Origin: UBA4742 sp963785815
Lineage (GTDB): Bacteria; Actinomycetota; Acidimicrobiia; Acidimicrobiales; Acidimicrobilacustridaceae
Direction of reading: 5' to 3'
NCBI GenBank assembly: GCA_963785815.1
Contig: CAWAWN010000003.1
Location: forward strand, 620,001 to 684,000
DNA: 64,000 bases
The translations under genes and the position numbers were made by a program. Of the stretch, positions 43,824 to 53,546 are shown piece by piece. Under the pieces are notes generated by a model that worked only from the letters and a program-made list of their open reading frames with translations, was not told the DNA's origin and ran no database searches. Numbering within the stretch: the stretch's first letter is position 1; each line of letters begins with the position of its first letter.

Positions 43824-44327
43824 ATGCTGAGGTTCCTGTTCCGACTGCTGACGCTGCCGTTCCGGCTGGCGCTGCGCACCGTGGCCACCGCCTTCCGGTT
43901 GGGCGCGGCCGTGGGTCGGGTGCCGGTGCGCGTCTCGGGTGGGCTCCGGCGGCTGCTGGGGCTGCGGGCGTTGGCCGCGCTGGTCGCCGGCGTCGCCCTG
44001 GGCCTGCTGTTCGCTCCCGGTCCGGGGCGCGAGCTGCGCAGCCGCCTCCGGGCCCTGTCGGCGGCGCGCCGCCTGACCAGCGACGCCGACCTGACCGAAC
44101 GGGTGAGCTTCGAGCTCGAGCACGCGCCGCGGACCTGGCACCTGCCCCAGCCCGAGGTCACGGTGGTGGGCGGACGGGTGGTGCTGCGCGGCTCGGTGGC
44201 CCTCGACTCGGCTCGCGACGAGCTGGCTCGGGTGGCGTCGGCCGTACCCGGGGTGTCCGGGCTCGACAACCTGGTCGTCGTCGCGGCCCCCGACGGGTCG
44301 GCGGGCGACGACGGGGTGACCCCCTGA
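43824..44327 (+). CDS. BON-domain-like small membrane-associated protein
   Basis: The protein has 167 residues. The N-terminal 30 residues are basic and amphipathic, one hydrophobic helix (LAALVAGVALGLLFAPG) follows, and the C-terminal 80 residues resemble a BON domain (TERVSFELEHAP, VTVVGGRVVLRGSVALDSAR, VPGVSGLDNLVV). BON domains bind lipid or attach proteins to membranes. It lies between ftsY and ffh on the same strand, where a small BON protein is not a standard member. Confidence 0.75.
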   Translation: MLRFLFRLLTLPFRLALRTVATAFRLGAAVGRVPVRVSGGLRRLLGLRALAALVAGVALGLLFAPGPGRELRSRLRALSAARRLTSDADLTERVSFELEHAPRTWHLPQPEVTVVGGRVVLRGSVALDSARDELARVASAVPGVSGLDNLVVVAAPDGSAGDDGVTP

Positions 44328-44335
44328 AACTCCGG

Positions 44336-44341
44336 TAGTCT
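44336..44341 (+). promoter_or_regulatory. Putative -10 box of ffh
   Basis: TAGTCT lies 9 nt before the ATG at 44351. Confidence 0.4.
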
Positions 44342-44350
44342 CGACCCTCC

Positions 44351-45883
<1,533 letters not shown>

Positions 45884-45980
45884 GGCGCCACCAGGGCGCA
45901 CCATGGTAGGTCGCACCGGTCGCCGCCGGTGCCTCGCCCCACCGTCCGGTCGGGCGTCACACGAAGAGAGAAGAAGCAAC

Positions 45981-46247
45981 GTGGTCAAGCTCCGCCTCAT
46001 GCGGATGGGCAAGAAGAAGCAACCGACCTACCGGGTGGTCGCCGCCGATGCCCGGTCGCCGCGCAACGGCCGGTTCATCGAGATCGTCGGCACCTACGAG
46101 CCGAGGCGCGAGCCGTCCGAGGTCGTCATCGACAACGACAAGGCCCTGGCCTGGCTGCGCAAGGGCGCCCAGCCCACCGAGCGGGTCGAGAAGCTCCTCA
46201 AGCTCTCCGGAGCCTGGGACCAGTTCAAGGGCACGGCCGCGTCGTGA
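45981..46247 (+). CDS. rpsP: 30S ribosomal protein S16
   Basis: The protein has 88 residues. The start MVKLRLMRMGKKKQPTYRVV (GTG at 45981, after a gagagaagaa site) and RNGRFIEIVGTYEPR are diagnostic. It is a small-subunit protein. The gene leads the usual rpsP-khpA-rimM-trmD-rplS operon. Its stop overlaps the next start (GTGA). Confidence 0.97.
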   Translation: MVKLRLMRMGKKKQPTYRVVAADARSPRNGRFIEIVGTYEPRREPSEVVIDNDKALAWLRKGAQPTERVEKLLKLSGAWDQFKGTAAS

Positions 46248-46597
46248 CCGACGCCGGCGATGCCCACGAGCCCGACGACGTGATCGACGACGACTTCGAC
46301 GACGACGTCGACGACGACGTCGACGACGACGACGACATCGATGGCAACACCATCACGGCGGGCAACGCCCGGGCCGTGCTCGACTACCTGGTGCGGGCCG
46401 TCGTGGACGACCCCGATTCGGTCGAGGTGCAGGTGGAGGACGGCGGCCGTCGCCCATCGCTGAACGTGACCGTCGCCCCCGGCGACATGGGTCGGGTCAT
46501 CGGCAAGCGGGGTCGGGTGGCCACCTCGATCCGCACCGTCACCCGCTCGGCCGCGGTGCGCGACGGCGTCGAGGTCGACATCGAGTTCCTCGACTGA
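46244..46597 (+). CDS. khpA: KH-domain RNA-binding protein KhpA with acidic N-terminal tail
   Basis: The protein has 117 residues from the GTG at 46244. The C-terminal 80 residues are a KhpA-type KH domain (NARAVLDYLVRAVVDDPDSV, GDMGRVIGKRGRVATSIRTV with the GxxG loop GKRG). The first 40 residues are unusual, a run of Asp with the repeated unit DDDVDDDV encoded by near-perfect gacgacgac-gtc repeats (46287-46340). KhpA is normally about 75-80 residues without such a tail. It binds RNA, often as a heterodimer with KhpB. Confidence 0.92.
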   Translation: MTDAGDAHEPDDVIDDDFDDDVDDDVDDDDDIDGNTITAGNARAVLDYLVRAVVDDPDSVEVQVEDGGRRPSLNVTVAPGDMGRVIGKRGRVATSIRTVTRSAAVRDGVEVDIEFLD

Positions 46598-46612
46598 CGA
46601 CCGCCTCGCGCC

Positions 46613-47125
46613 ATGGCCGTTGAGCCCGGTGCCCGGCTCGAGGTCGGCCGGATCACGCGGCCCCACGGCCTGCGAGGCGAGGTGCTGGTGTCGTTGGTGA
46701 CCACCGAGACGTCGCGCCTGGATGCCGGATCGAGGCTCCACACGCCCGACGCCGAGCTGACCGTCACCCGCGCCAGCCGACACGGCCGGCAGTGGATCGT
46801 GACCTTCGCCGGGGTGACGTCGCGGGAGTCGGCGGAGGCCCTGGCCGGACAGGTCCTGACCGCCGAGCCTCGGATGGGCGACCCCGACGAGGACGGCGAG
46901 GCGGTGCTGTGGGTCCACGAGCTGGTGGGAGCTCGGGTGGTCGATGCCGACGGGGTCGATCGGGGGCCGGTGGTGGCGGTGGTGGCCAACCCGGCCAGCG
47001 ACCTGCTCGAGCTCGCCTCCGGGTCGTTGGTGCCGCTGCGGTTCGTGGTCGGGGGGGTCGAGTCGACCGCCGACGGGCGGCGGGTGCGGGTGGATCCACC
47101 CGCCGGGCTGTTCGACGAGGGGTAG
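46613..47125 (+). CDS. rimM: Ribosome maturation factor RimM
   Basis: The protein has 170 residues. The start RLEVGRITRPHGLRGEVLV is the family hallmark, and the C-terminal PRC-barrel (VLWVHELVGARVVDADGVDR, FVVGGVESTADGRRVRVDPP) follows. It helps mature the 30S head and binds S19. It sits 15 nt after khpA and 2 nt before trmD, within the ribosomal operon. Confidence 0.94.
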   Translation: MAVEPGARLEVGRITRPHGLRGEVLVSLVTTETSRLDAGSRLHTPDAELTVTRASRHGRQWIVTFAGVTSRESAEALAGQVLTAEPRMGDPDEDGEAVLWVHELVGARVVDADGVDRGPVVAVVANPASDLLELASGSLVPLRFVVGGVESTADGRRVRVDPPAGLFDEG

Positions 47126-47127
47126 CG

Positions 47128-47854
47128 GTGCGCATCGACGTCTTCACCATCTTCCCCGACATGGTCACGGGTTTCACCGGTCGTAGCCTGCTGGGCCGCG
47201 CCGCTCGGGCCGGCCTGCTCGACGTGCGGGTCCACGACCTGCGAGCCGGCGCCGCCGACCCCCATCGCTCGGTGGATGACACCCCGTTCGGCGGCGGTCC
47301 CGGCATGGTGCTCATGCCCGAACCGGTGTTCGTCGCCGTGGAGGCCGCCGACCCGCCCCGACCCCTGCTGCTGCTCGGTCCGCGGGGCGATCGCTTCGAT
47401 CAGGCCCGAGCCCGCGAGCTGGCCGCGAGCGACGGCTTCTCCCTGCTGTGCGGTCGCTACGAAGGGGTGGACGAACGGGTGCGCCGACACCTGGTGGACG
47501 GCGAGCTGTCCATCGGCGACTACGTGCTGGCCGGCGGCGAGGTGGCGGCGGCGGCGGTGATCGAGGCGGTCGGTCGCCTCGTCCCCGGGGTCATGGGCAA
47601 CGACGAGTCGGCCACCGACGAGTCCTTCGCCGAGGGCCTGCTCGAGCACCCGCAGTACACCAAGCCGGCCACCTTCCGGAGCTGGTCGGTGCCCGAGGTG
47701 CTGCGCTCCGGGGACCACGGCCGCGTGGACCGGTGGCGTCGGGCCCAGGCGCTGCGAGCGACCCTGGCCACGCGACCCCGACCTGATCGACGCCCGGGGC
47801 GGGCTCAGCGCCGAGGAGCAGCACCTCCTCGACGAGTTCGGCCCCGACACCTGA
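47128..47854 (+). CDS. trmD: tRNA (guanine(37)-N(1))-methyltransferase TrmD, frameshifted near the end
   Basis: TrmD methylates G37 of tRNAs. From the GTG at 47128 the frame gives MRIDVFTIFPDMVTGF, the SPOUT knot motifs LLCGRYEGVDERVRRHLV and SIGDYVLAGGE, and PQYTKPATFRSWSVPEVL. At the run of four C at 47776-47779 one extra base shifts the frame. Deleting it restores DLIDARGGLSAEEQHLLDEF and a stop at 47854, for about 241 residues. Without correction the frame reads on into rplS. The gene is normally essential, so a sequence error is likely. Confidence 0.93.
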
Positions 47855-47871
47855 GAAACCGCGTCCGTGCT

Positions 47872-47901
47872 TTGCCGCTACGCCGTCGCGCCCTCTATCC
47901 T
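47872..47901 (+). promoter_or_regulatory. Putative rplS promoter
   Basis: TTGCCG (47872-47877), an 18-nt spacer and TATCCT (47896-47901) lie between trmD and rplS. They predict a leader of about 70 nt. Confidence 0.4.
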
Positions 47902-47925
47902 GCTGTGTCCCCCCTGAAGACCAGT

Positions 47926-47958
47926 AGCCGGTCGGCGCCCTGCATCGGGTCGCCGGCT
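47926..47958 (+). promoter_or_regulatory. Stem-loop in the rplS leader
   Basis: AGCCGG (47926-47931) pairs with CCGGCT (47953-47958). The inner GGCG/CGCC blocks extend the stem. It ends 19 nt before the rplS ATG. Ribosomal protein leader control is possible but not shown. Confidence 0.4.
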
Positions 47959-47977
47959 CCGCCGGAAAGTGCGCACC

Positions 47978-48322
47978 ATGAACCCGACCGACATCGTCGA
48001 CCAGCAGAGCCTGCGCGATGACATCCCCGACTTCGCCCCGGGCGACACGCTCAAGGTGCACGTGCGGGTGGTCGAGGGCTCCCGGGAGCGGGTGCAGGTG
48101 TTCCAGGGCGCGGTGATCCGCCGTCAGGGCGACGGCATCCGTGAGACCTTCACCGTGCGCAAGGTCAGCTTCGGGGTGGGCGTCGAGCGCACCTTCCCCG
48201 TCCACTCGCCGATCGTGGCCAAGATCGAGGTCGTCACCCGTGGCGACGTCCGCCGGGCCAAGCTGTACTACCTGCGCGATCGCGTGGGCAAGGCGGCCAA
48301 GATCAAAGAGAAGCGCGACTGA
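47978..48322 (+). CDS. rplS: 50S ribosomal protein L19
   Basis: The protein has 114 residues. The KOW-like core FAPGDTLKVHVRVVEGSRER, QVFQGAVIRRQGDG, ETFTVRKVSFGVGVERTFP and RRAKLYYLRDRVGKAAKI is unmistakable. I prefer the ATG at 47978 over a GTG nine bases earlier. It sits at the 30S-50S interface. lepB and rnhB, often next, are absent and yraN follows directly. Confidence 0.97.
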   Translation: MNPTDIVDQQSLRDDIPDFAPGDTLKVHVRVVEGSRERVQVFQGAVIRRQGDGIRETFTVRKVSFGVGVERTFPVHSPIVAKIEVVTRGDVRRAKLYYLRDRVGKAAKIKEKRD

Positions 48323-48387
48323 TCGATCCGTCGTCGGTCGGGGCCACACCCCGACCGGAGCGCGGCATCGCTCGCGACGAGGTCACC

Positions 48388-48732
48388 ATGACCGTTCGAC
48401 GCCAGGCCCTCGGGGCCCGCGGCGAGGCGCAGGCGGCGCGCTGGTACGCCGACCACGGCTACGAGGTGATGGCGCGCAACTGGCGCTGCCGCGAAGGCGA
48501 GATCGACCTGATCGTGCGGCGCCAGCGCACCATCGTGTTCTGTGAGGTCAAGACCCGGTCGTCCGACGCCTTCGGCCTGCCCGCCGAGGCCGTGACCCGG
48601 GCCAAGCGCGAGCGCCTGCGCCACCTGGCCGCCAGATGGCTCGAGGAGAGCCCCGTGCGGGCGGTGGGCATCCGCTTCGACGTGGCCGCCATCCTCGATG
48701 GTCACCTCGAGATCATCGAAGGGTGCTTTTGA
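48388..48732 (+). CDS. YraN family protein (UPF0102)
   Basis: The protein has 114 residues. It has the endonuclease-like core of the family: GARGEAQAARWYADHGYEVM, NWRCREGEIDLIVRR and VFCEVKTRSSDAFG (the E-D-ExK pattern), then AKRERLRHLAARWL. The role is unknown but it is often next to rplS/rnhB and comM/dprA, as here. Its stop is one base from the stop of the convergent phosphatase gene. Confidence 0.9.
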   Translation: MTVRRQALGARGEAQAARWYADHGYEVMARNWRCREGEIDLIVRRQRTIVFCEVKTRSSDAFGLPAEAVTRAKRERLRHLAARWLEESPVRAVGIRFDVAAILDGHLEIIEGCF

Positions 48733-48733
48733 G

Positions 48734-49420
48734 CTAGACGGTGTGGAGGTCGGCCGGTAGGTGGGCCACGTCGCCGAAGGGGTGGAGGCTGAAGGCGTGA
48801 CCCTCGCTGATGGCCAGCGGGCTGAGCAGGCTGATGGAGGCGTGGCCGGTCACGAAGCGCAGCCACTCCCAAGGCACGGGCGGGATGCCCAGCAGGTAGG
48901 CGATCAGCGTGGCGTTGGTGCCGCCATGGGCCACGATGGCCACCCGGCGCTCTTTCGTGGGGAGCTGCCAGAGGGTTGGCGCCTCCGACAACCGGGCGGC
49001 CCCGATCGCCTCCAGGGCACCGGCCAGACCGGTGGTGACCCGCTGGTGGAAGTGGTGGAAGGTCTCGCCGCCGGGCAGCCCGTCCCAGAGCTGGTCGAGC
49101 GGTCGGGCCCAACCCTCGGCGAAGGCGCGGGCCACCACCTCGGTCGGGGTGCCCTCCCATCGCGGCGCCCCGATCTCGGCCAGCCAGTCGAGCGTGGTCG
49201 CCGCGATCCCGGTGCGCTCGGCCAGCGGTGTCGCCGTCTCCTGGGCCCGCCGCAGAGGCGACACCCAGATCTCGTCGAGGTGTAGATCGGGGTGGTCGAC
49301 GAGGTGGTCGGCCACCGCCTGGGCCTGGCTGCGGCCTCGGGCCGTGAGGGGTGGATCGTCGACGCTGAGCCCGCCGCGCTCCCACTCCGGCTCACCGTGG
49401 CGGATCAGCAGCACCTCCAT
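48734..49420 (-). CDS. Histidine phosphatase family protein
   Basis: The protein has 228 residues. The RHG motif is in MEVLLIRHGEPEWERGG, the second Arg in WVSPLRRAQETATPLA, the acidic residue in LPGGETFHHFH, and the second His in VAIVAHGGTNATL. It is of the phosphoglycerate-mutase-like type. The substrate is unknown. It is convergent with yraN with no room for a terminator, and interrupts the usual yraN-comM neighbourhood. Confidence 0.9.
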   Translation of the reverse strand: MEVLLIRHGEPEWERGGLSVDDPPLTARGRSQAQAVADHLVDHPDLHLDEIWVSPLRRAQETATPLAERTGIAATTLDWLAEIGAPRWEGTPTEVVARAFAEGWARPLDQLWDGLPGGETFHHFHQRVTTGLAGALEAIGAARLSEAPTLWQLPTKERRVAIVAHGGTNATLIAYLLGIPPVPWEWLRFVTGHASISLLSPLAISEGHAFSLHPFGDVAHLPADLHTV

Positions 49421-49553
49421 CGGGCGATCTTAGGAGGTGCGCCGACAGGCGCACCGACCCATGAGGTCGGTCGGTATCGGACTGCCGCGCCGTGAGGATC
49501 GGACGAAGCCTCTCGTGCACCCCCGTGCCTATCGCGCGGGTCCTCGGGGTGGG

Positions 49554-49664
49554 TCAGCCGATGACCGCCCAGGCCACCAGGGCCAGGCAGATGGCGACGG
49601 CGGCGGCCACCAGCACGTAGTCGAGTGGGGAGCGGCGGTGCTGGCGATGCGGATTGAATCCCAC
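49554..49664 (-). CDS. Very small membrane protein (36 residues)
   Basis: From the GTG at 49664 the frame encodes MGFNPHRQHRRSPLDYVLVA and then a hydrophobic helix ending in WAVIG. Small actinobacterial proteins of this form (MGFNPHR start, one TM) are common and uncharacterised. A hexamer GATACT lies 6 nt before the start on the minus strand, the spacing of a leaderless promoter. A longer frame from 49772 would add an unlikely Arg/Pro-rich tail. Confidence 0.6.
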   Translation of the reverse strand: MGFNPHRQHRRSPLDYVLVAAAVAICLALVAWAVIG

Positions 49665-49855
49665 CGACCCAGTATCGCTGAGTCGGTCCGAGGCCCCCAG
49701 CCGGGCCGGCCCGCCCGGGCTGGAGAGGGGTCGATCGAGCGGTGGCCGGAGACCGCAGATCCCCCTTCCCATGGCGAGACCCGACCGCTAGGGTCGGCGT
49801 GCGCTTCGAGTGCCGGCGGACGGCCTCCTCCAGGTCCTGACCTCGGGGAGCACGG

Positions 49856-51374
49856 ATGCTCGCAACCATCGCCTCGGCCACCCTCATGGGGGTGGCCGGC
49901 CGGGTCATCACCGTCGAGGCCCACGTCTCCAGTGGCCTGCCCGGCTTCACCATCGTGGGTCTGCCCGACGCCTCGTGCCGCGAGTCGCGCGACCGGGTGC
50001 GGGCCGCGCTGCTCTCGAGCGGCCTGCGCTGGCCCGCCCAGCGGGTCACGGTGAACCTGGCCCCTACCGGGCTGCGCAAGTCGGGGGCGGGCCTCGACCT
50101 GGCCATCGCCATGGCGTTGCTGGCGGCCGACGAGCAGGTGCCGCTCGAGGCGGTGAACAGGGCCGCCTACCTGGGTGAGCTCGGGCTCGACGGCTCCATC
50201 CGGGCCGTGCCGGGGGCCCTCCCCTTGGTCGACGCCCTCGACGTGGAGACGGTGGTGGTGGCGCCCGCCTCGGCGGTGGAGGCCCAGCTCGTGGGCCGTC
50301 ATGTCGTCCGCGCCGCCGCCACCTTGCCCCAGCTGCTGGGCTGCCTGGTCGACGACGAGCCCTGGCCCGCCCTCCCGTCGGCGGATGCGCTGCCGCCGCT
50401 GCCGCCGGTGCCCGATCTCGCCGACGTCCGGGGCCAGGCACATGCCCGGCGAGCCCTCGAGGTGGCCGCGGCCGGTGGGCACCACCTGCTGATGACCGGT
50501 CCGCCCGGTTCGGGCAAGACGATGCTGGCGCAGCGGTTGGTGGGCCTGCTGCCCGATCTCGAGCTGCCCGACGCGCTCGAGGCCACCCGGATCCACTCGG
50601 CCGCCGGCGCCGCCCTTCCGCCCGGCGGGCTGGTGCGCCGCCCGCCCTTCCGGGCCCCCCACCACGGGGCCTCCGCGGTCGCCCTCGTCGGTGGCGGCGG
50701 CGCGCGGCTGCGCCCAGGCGAGATCTCCATCGCCAGCGGGGGCGTCCTGTTCCTCGACGAGCTGGGTGAGTTCAACGCCGATGTGCTCGACGCCCTGCGC
50801 CAGCCGCTCGAGGAGGGGGTCGTGCGGGTGGCTCGAGCCCACGCCCGGGTGACCATGCCGGCGCGCTTCCTGCTCGTGGGGGCGATGAACCCGTGTCCGT
50901 GCGGCGGCGGAGAGGCCCCCGGCGGGTGCCGGTGCAGCGACGCGGCCATGGCTCGCTACGCCCGGCGGCTCTCGGGGCCGCTGCTCGACCGCTTCGACCT
51001 GCGCATCCCCGTCCACCCTCCCGACCCGGCGCAGGTGGTGGGCGGTGCGCCGGGTGAATCGAGCGCGGTCGTGGCCGACCGGGTGGCCCAGGCCCGCGGC
51101 CGGGCGCGCCGAGCGCGGCGTTCGGGCCAACGCCGAGCTCGGCTCGGCCGCCCTCGAGGCCCTGGCCCCGCTCTCCTCCGGTGCGGCCGACCTGCTCGAG
51201 CGACTGCTGGCCGAGCGGCGCATCAGCGCCCGTGGGCTGCAGCGCCTGCGGCGGGTGGCCCTGACCCTGGCCGACCTGGCCGGTGACGCCCCCCCGCTCA
51301 CCTTCGATCACCTGGCGGCGGCCAACGCGTTGCGCACCGAGCCGGCCAGCCTGGCCCGCCGGCTGGTCCGATGA
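49856..51374 (+). CDS. comM: Mg-chelatase-like ATPase ComM/YifB, frameshifted
   Basis: ComM is a helicase that helps branch migration of incoming DNA in transformation. From the ATG at 49856 the frame gives the N-terminal LonC-like domain (GLPGFTIVGLPDASCRESRD), Walker A GPPGSGKTM, Walker B VLFLDELGEF, and MNPCPCGGGEAPGGCRC. Near 51101-51110 an extra base shifts the frame, and the expected C-terminal helices (ERGVRANAELGSAALEAL, RISARGLQRLRRVALTLADL) follow in another frame to 51374. Joined it has about 505 residues, normal length. A TAGGGT box at 49789 is a possible promoter. The end overlaps dprA. Confidence 0.93.
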
Positions 51375-52543
51375 CCGGCGACGATGGCGCCGGGAGCGCC
51401 CCCGGCCGTGGCGACGAGCTGCCCGCCGAGGCCTGGGTCACCGCTCTGTCCGCGCTCGACGGCATGGGGCCTCGCCGGCTCGACGCCCTGCTGGCCCACC
51501 TACCTGATCCGGCCCGAGCGTGGGACGCGGTGTCATCCCCGGGCCTGCACCGTGCGCCGGTGCTGGCCGAGGTGCTGGGCTCAGGTGGGGAGCAGGTGGC
51601 GGCGCGCTGGCGTCACGACGCCGGCCAGATCGATCCGGCCGCGCTGTGGGCGGCCCACCGCCAGGCCGGGGTCGGCGTGGTGGCGGTCGGCCACGCCGGG
51701 TTCCCCGCGGTGTTCGCCACCGACCCGTACCCCCCGCGGGTCCTGTTCCACCAGGGTGATCCCGATCGGGCGGTGGCGACGCGGGCGGCCATCGTGGGCA
51801 CCCGCGACTGCACGCGCTACGGCCACGACCTCGCCTTCGCGCTGGGTCGTGACCTGTCGGCGGCCGGGGTGTCCATCGTGTCGGGCCTGGCCCTGGGCAT
51901 CGACGGTGCGGCCCACGCCGGCGCACTCGAGGCCAAGGGCGCGCCCCCGGTGGCCGTGGTGGGCAGCGGTCTCGACGTGATCTACCCCCGCCGCCACGCC
52001 GGCCTGTGGCGGGCGGTGGCCCGCGAGGGGGTGATCTGGTCCGAATACCCCCTCGGCACCCCGGCCGAGGCCTGGCACTTCCCGGCTCGAAACCGCCTCA
52101 TCGCCGCGCTGGCCGACGTGGTCGTGGTGGTCGAGTCACATCGAACGGGCGGCGCCCTGCTGACCGCCGAGGAGGCCTTCACCCGGGACCGCCCGGTGCG
52201 GGCCGTCCCCGGCCCCGTGCACAGCCCGGCGTCGGAGGGGTGCCACTACCTGTTGGCCGAGACCCCGGCCGAGGTGGCCCGCGACGTCACCGACGTGCTG
52301 CTGGCCCTCGAGTTCGAGCCGAGATCGCATCGCGACCCGGTCGAGCGTCGCCCGGCCCCCGGAGCGGCCGAGGGCCTGCTGCTCGAGGCGTTGGGCTGGC
52401 AGGCAGCCACCCTCGACCAGCTGGCGGAGCGCACCGGTCAACCCGTCGACGAGGTGTCCGGCGGGTTGCTGCGCCTCGAGCTCGACGGGTGGATCGCTTC
52501 CCGCGGCGGGTGGTACGAGCGCCGGGCCCGGGCCGATGCCTGA
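51371..52543 (+). CDS. dprA: DNA-processing protein DprA
   Basis: The protein has 390 residues. The central Rossmann domain shows AAIVGTRDCTRYGHDLAFAL, SGLALGIDGAAHAGALEA, VVGSGLDVIYPRRHAGL and FPARNRLIAALADVVVVVE, all typical. It loads RecA on single-stranded DNA during transformation. A C-terminal winged-helix-like domain is present. Its ATG overlaps the comM stop (ATGA). The comM-dprA pair suggests natural competence genes are retained, though no uptake machinery is in the window. Confidence 0.95.
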   Translation: MTGDDGAGSAPGRGDELPAEAWVTALSALDGMGPRRLDALLAHLPDPARAWDAVSSPGLHRAPVLAEVLGSGGEQVAARWRHDAGQIDPAALWAAHRQAGVGVVAVGHAGFPAVFATDPYPPRVLFHQGDPDRAVATRAAIVGTRDCTRYGHDLAFALGRDLSAAGVSIVSGLALGIDGAAHAGALEAKGAPPVAVVGSGLDVIYPRRHAGLWRAVAREGVIWSEYPLGTPAEAWHFPARNRLIAALADVVVVVESHRTGGALLTAEEAFTRDRPVRAVPGPVHSPASEGCHYLLAETPAEVARDVTDVLLALEFEPRSHRDPVERRPAPGAAEGLLLEALGWQAATLDQLAERTGQPVDEVSGGLLRLELDGWIASRGGWYERRARADA

Positions 52544-52631
52544 GCCGAAGCCGACCCCGACCCGCCGCAGCCGGCGGACGGCCCGACCGACGCCGGGTGC
52601 GAGGGCGCGCCGGGACGCGGCCGCCGGCCGG

Positions 52632-52637
52632 TACCGT
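52632..52637 (+). promoter_or_regulatory. Putative -10 box, leaderless start
   Basis: TACCGT lies 8 nt before the ATG at 52646. Confidence 0.4.
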
Positions 52638-52645
52638 GTTCGGCC

Positions 52646-53536
52646 ATGGCGAGCGACCCGTGGTACCGCCACGAGTTCGAGGCGTCGTTGCACGGGTCGG
52701 CGGCGAACACCGTGCAGGCCTACCACCGGGACGTGTCCGGTTTCGTCGATTGGGCCGAGCGGCTGGGGCTGTCCGACCCCGGCGGGGTCGACCGCAAGGT
52801 GTTGCGGCGGTACGTGTCCTACCTGGCCACGCGGGGCTATGCCCGCCGCACGGTGGCCCGCAAGGCGGCGGGCCTGCGGCGCTACTTCGGCTGGCTGCGA
52901 CGGGTGGGCAAGTTGGCCAGCGATCCGTCGGCCGGGCTGTCGGCTCCCTCGGGCTCGGGTCGGCTGCCCCGGGTCCTGCGCGACGACGAGCTGGTCCAGC
53001 TCCTCGACGAGCCCCCGGCCACGGTCGAGGCCGACCCGCCGGCCATCCGCCTGCGCGACGACGCCGTGCTCGAGATCCTGTACGGATCCGGGCTGCGGGT
53101 GGCCGAGCTGTGCGGCCTGGGTCCCGACGACGTCGTGGCCGACACCCAGCAGGTCCGGGTCTGGGGGAAGGGGGCCAAGCAGCGCCAGGTCCCGCTCAGC
53201 GATCCGGCGGCGGCCGCGCTCGACGCCTGGTTGGCGCAGGGCCGCCGCCACCTGGTCACCACCGACTCGCCGACCGATGCCATCTTCCTCAACCGGCGGG
53301 GCCGTCGCCTCACCCCCCGCGACGTGCGGCGCATCATCGATCGTCGGGCGGCTTCGCCCACCCACCCCCACGCGCTGCGCCACACCTATGCCACGCACCT
53401 GCTCGACGGGGGCGCCGATCTGCGGGCGGTGCAGGAGTTGCTGGGCCACAGCGACCTGGCCACGACACAGCACTACACTCACGTGTCCCGAGAGCGGTTG
53501 CGCAGCGTCCTGCACGCGAGCCATCCTCGAGCCTAG
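52646..53536 (+). CDS. Tyrosine recombinase XerC/XerD-like
   Basis: The protein has 296 residues. It has an N-terminal SAM-like core-binding domain and a catalytic domain with the full set of active residues: Arg151 (GSGLRVAELCGL), Lys175 (WGKGAKQRQ), His242 and Arg245 (HALRHTYATHLL), His268 (LGHSDLATT) and the nucleophile Tyr277 (QHYTHVS). It resolves chromosome dimers at dif sites. Position between dprA and whiG is usual for the chromosomal Xer gene of actinobacteria, so it is housekeeping and not an integrase. Which of XerC or XerD it is cannot be told here. Confidence 0.93.
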   Translation: MASDPWYRHEFEASLHGSAANTVQAYHRDVSGFVDWAERLGLSDPGGVDRKVLRRYVSYLATRGYARRTVARKAAGLRRYFGWLRRVGKLASDPSAGLSAPSGSGRLPRVLRDDELVQLLDEPPATVEADPPAIRLRDDAVLEILYGSGLRVAELCGLGPDDVVADTQQVRVWGKGAKQRQVPLSDPAAAALDAWLAQGRRHLVTTDSPTDAIFLNRRGRRLTPRDVRRIIDRRAASPTHPHALRHTYATHLLDGGADLRAVQELLGHSDLATTQHYTHVSRERLRSVLHASHPRA

Positions 53537-53546
53537 GAAACCCCTG

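Noticed and set aside
46287..46340. Non-coding microsatellite
   Set aside because: The triplet repeat is in frame within khpA and encodes the acidic tail.
52646..53536. Integrase marking a mobile element
   Set aside because: It sits between dprA and whiG in a conserved order with no att repeats or phage genes. It is a housekeeping Xer.
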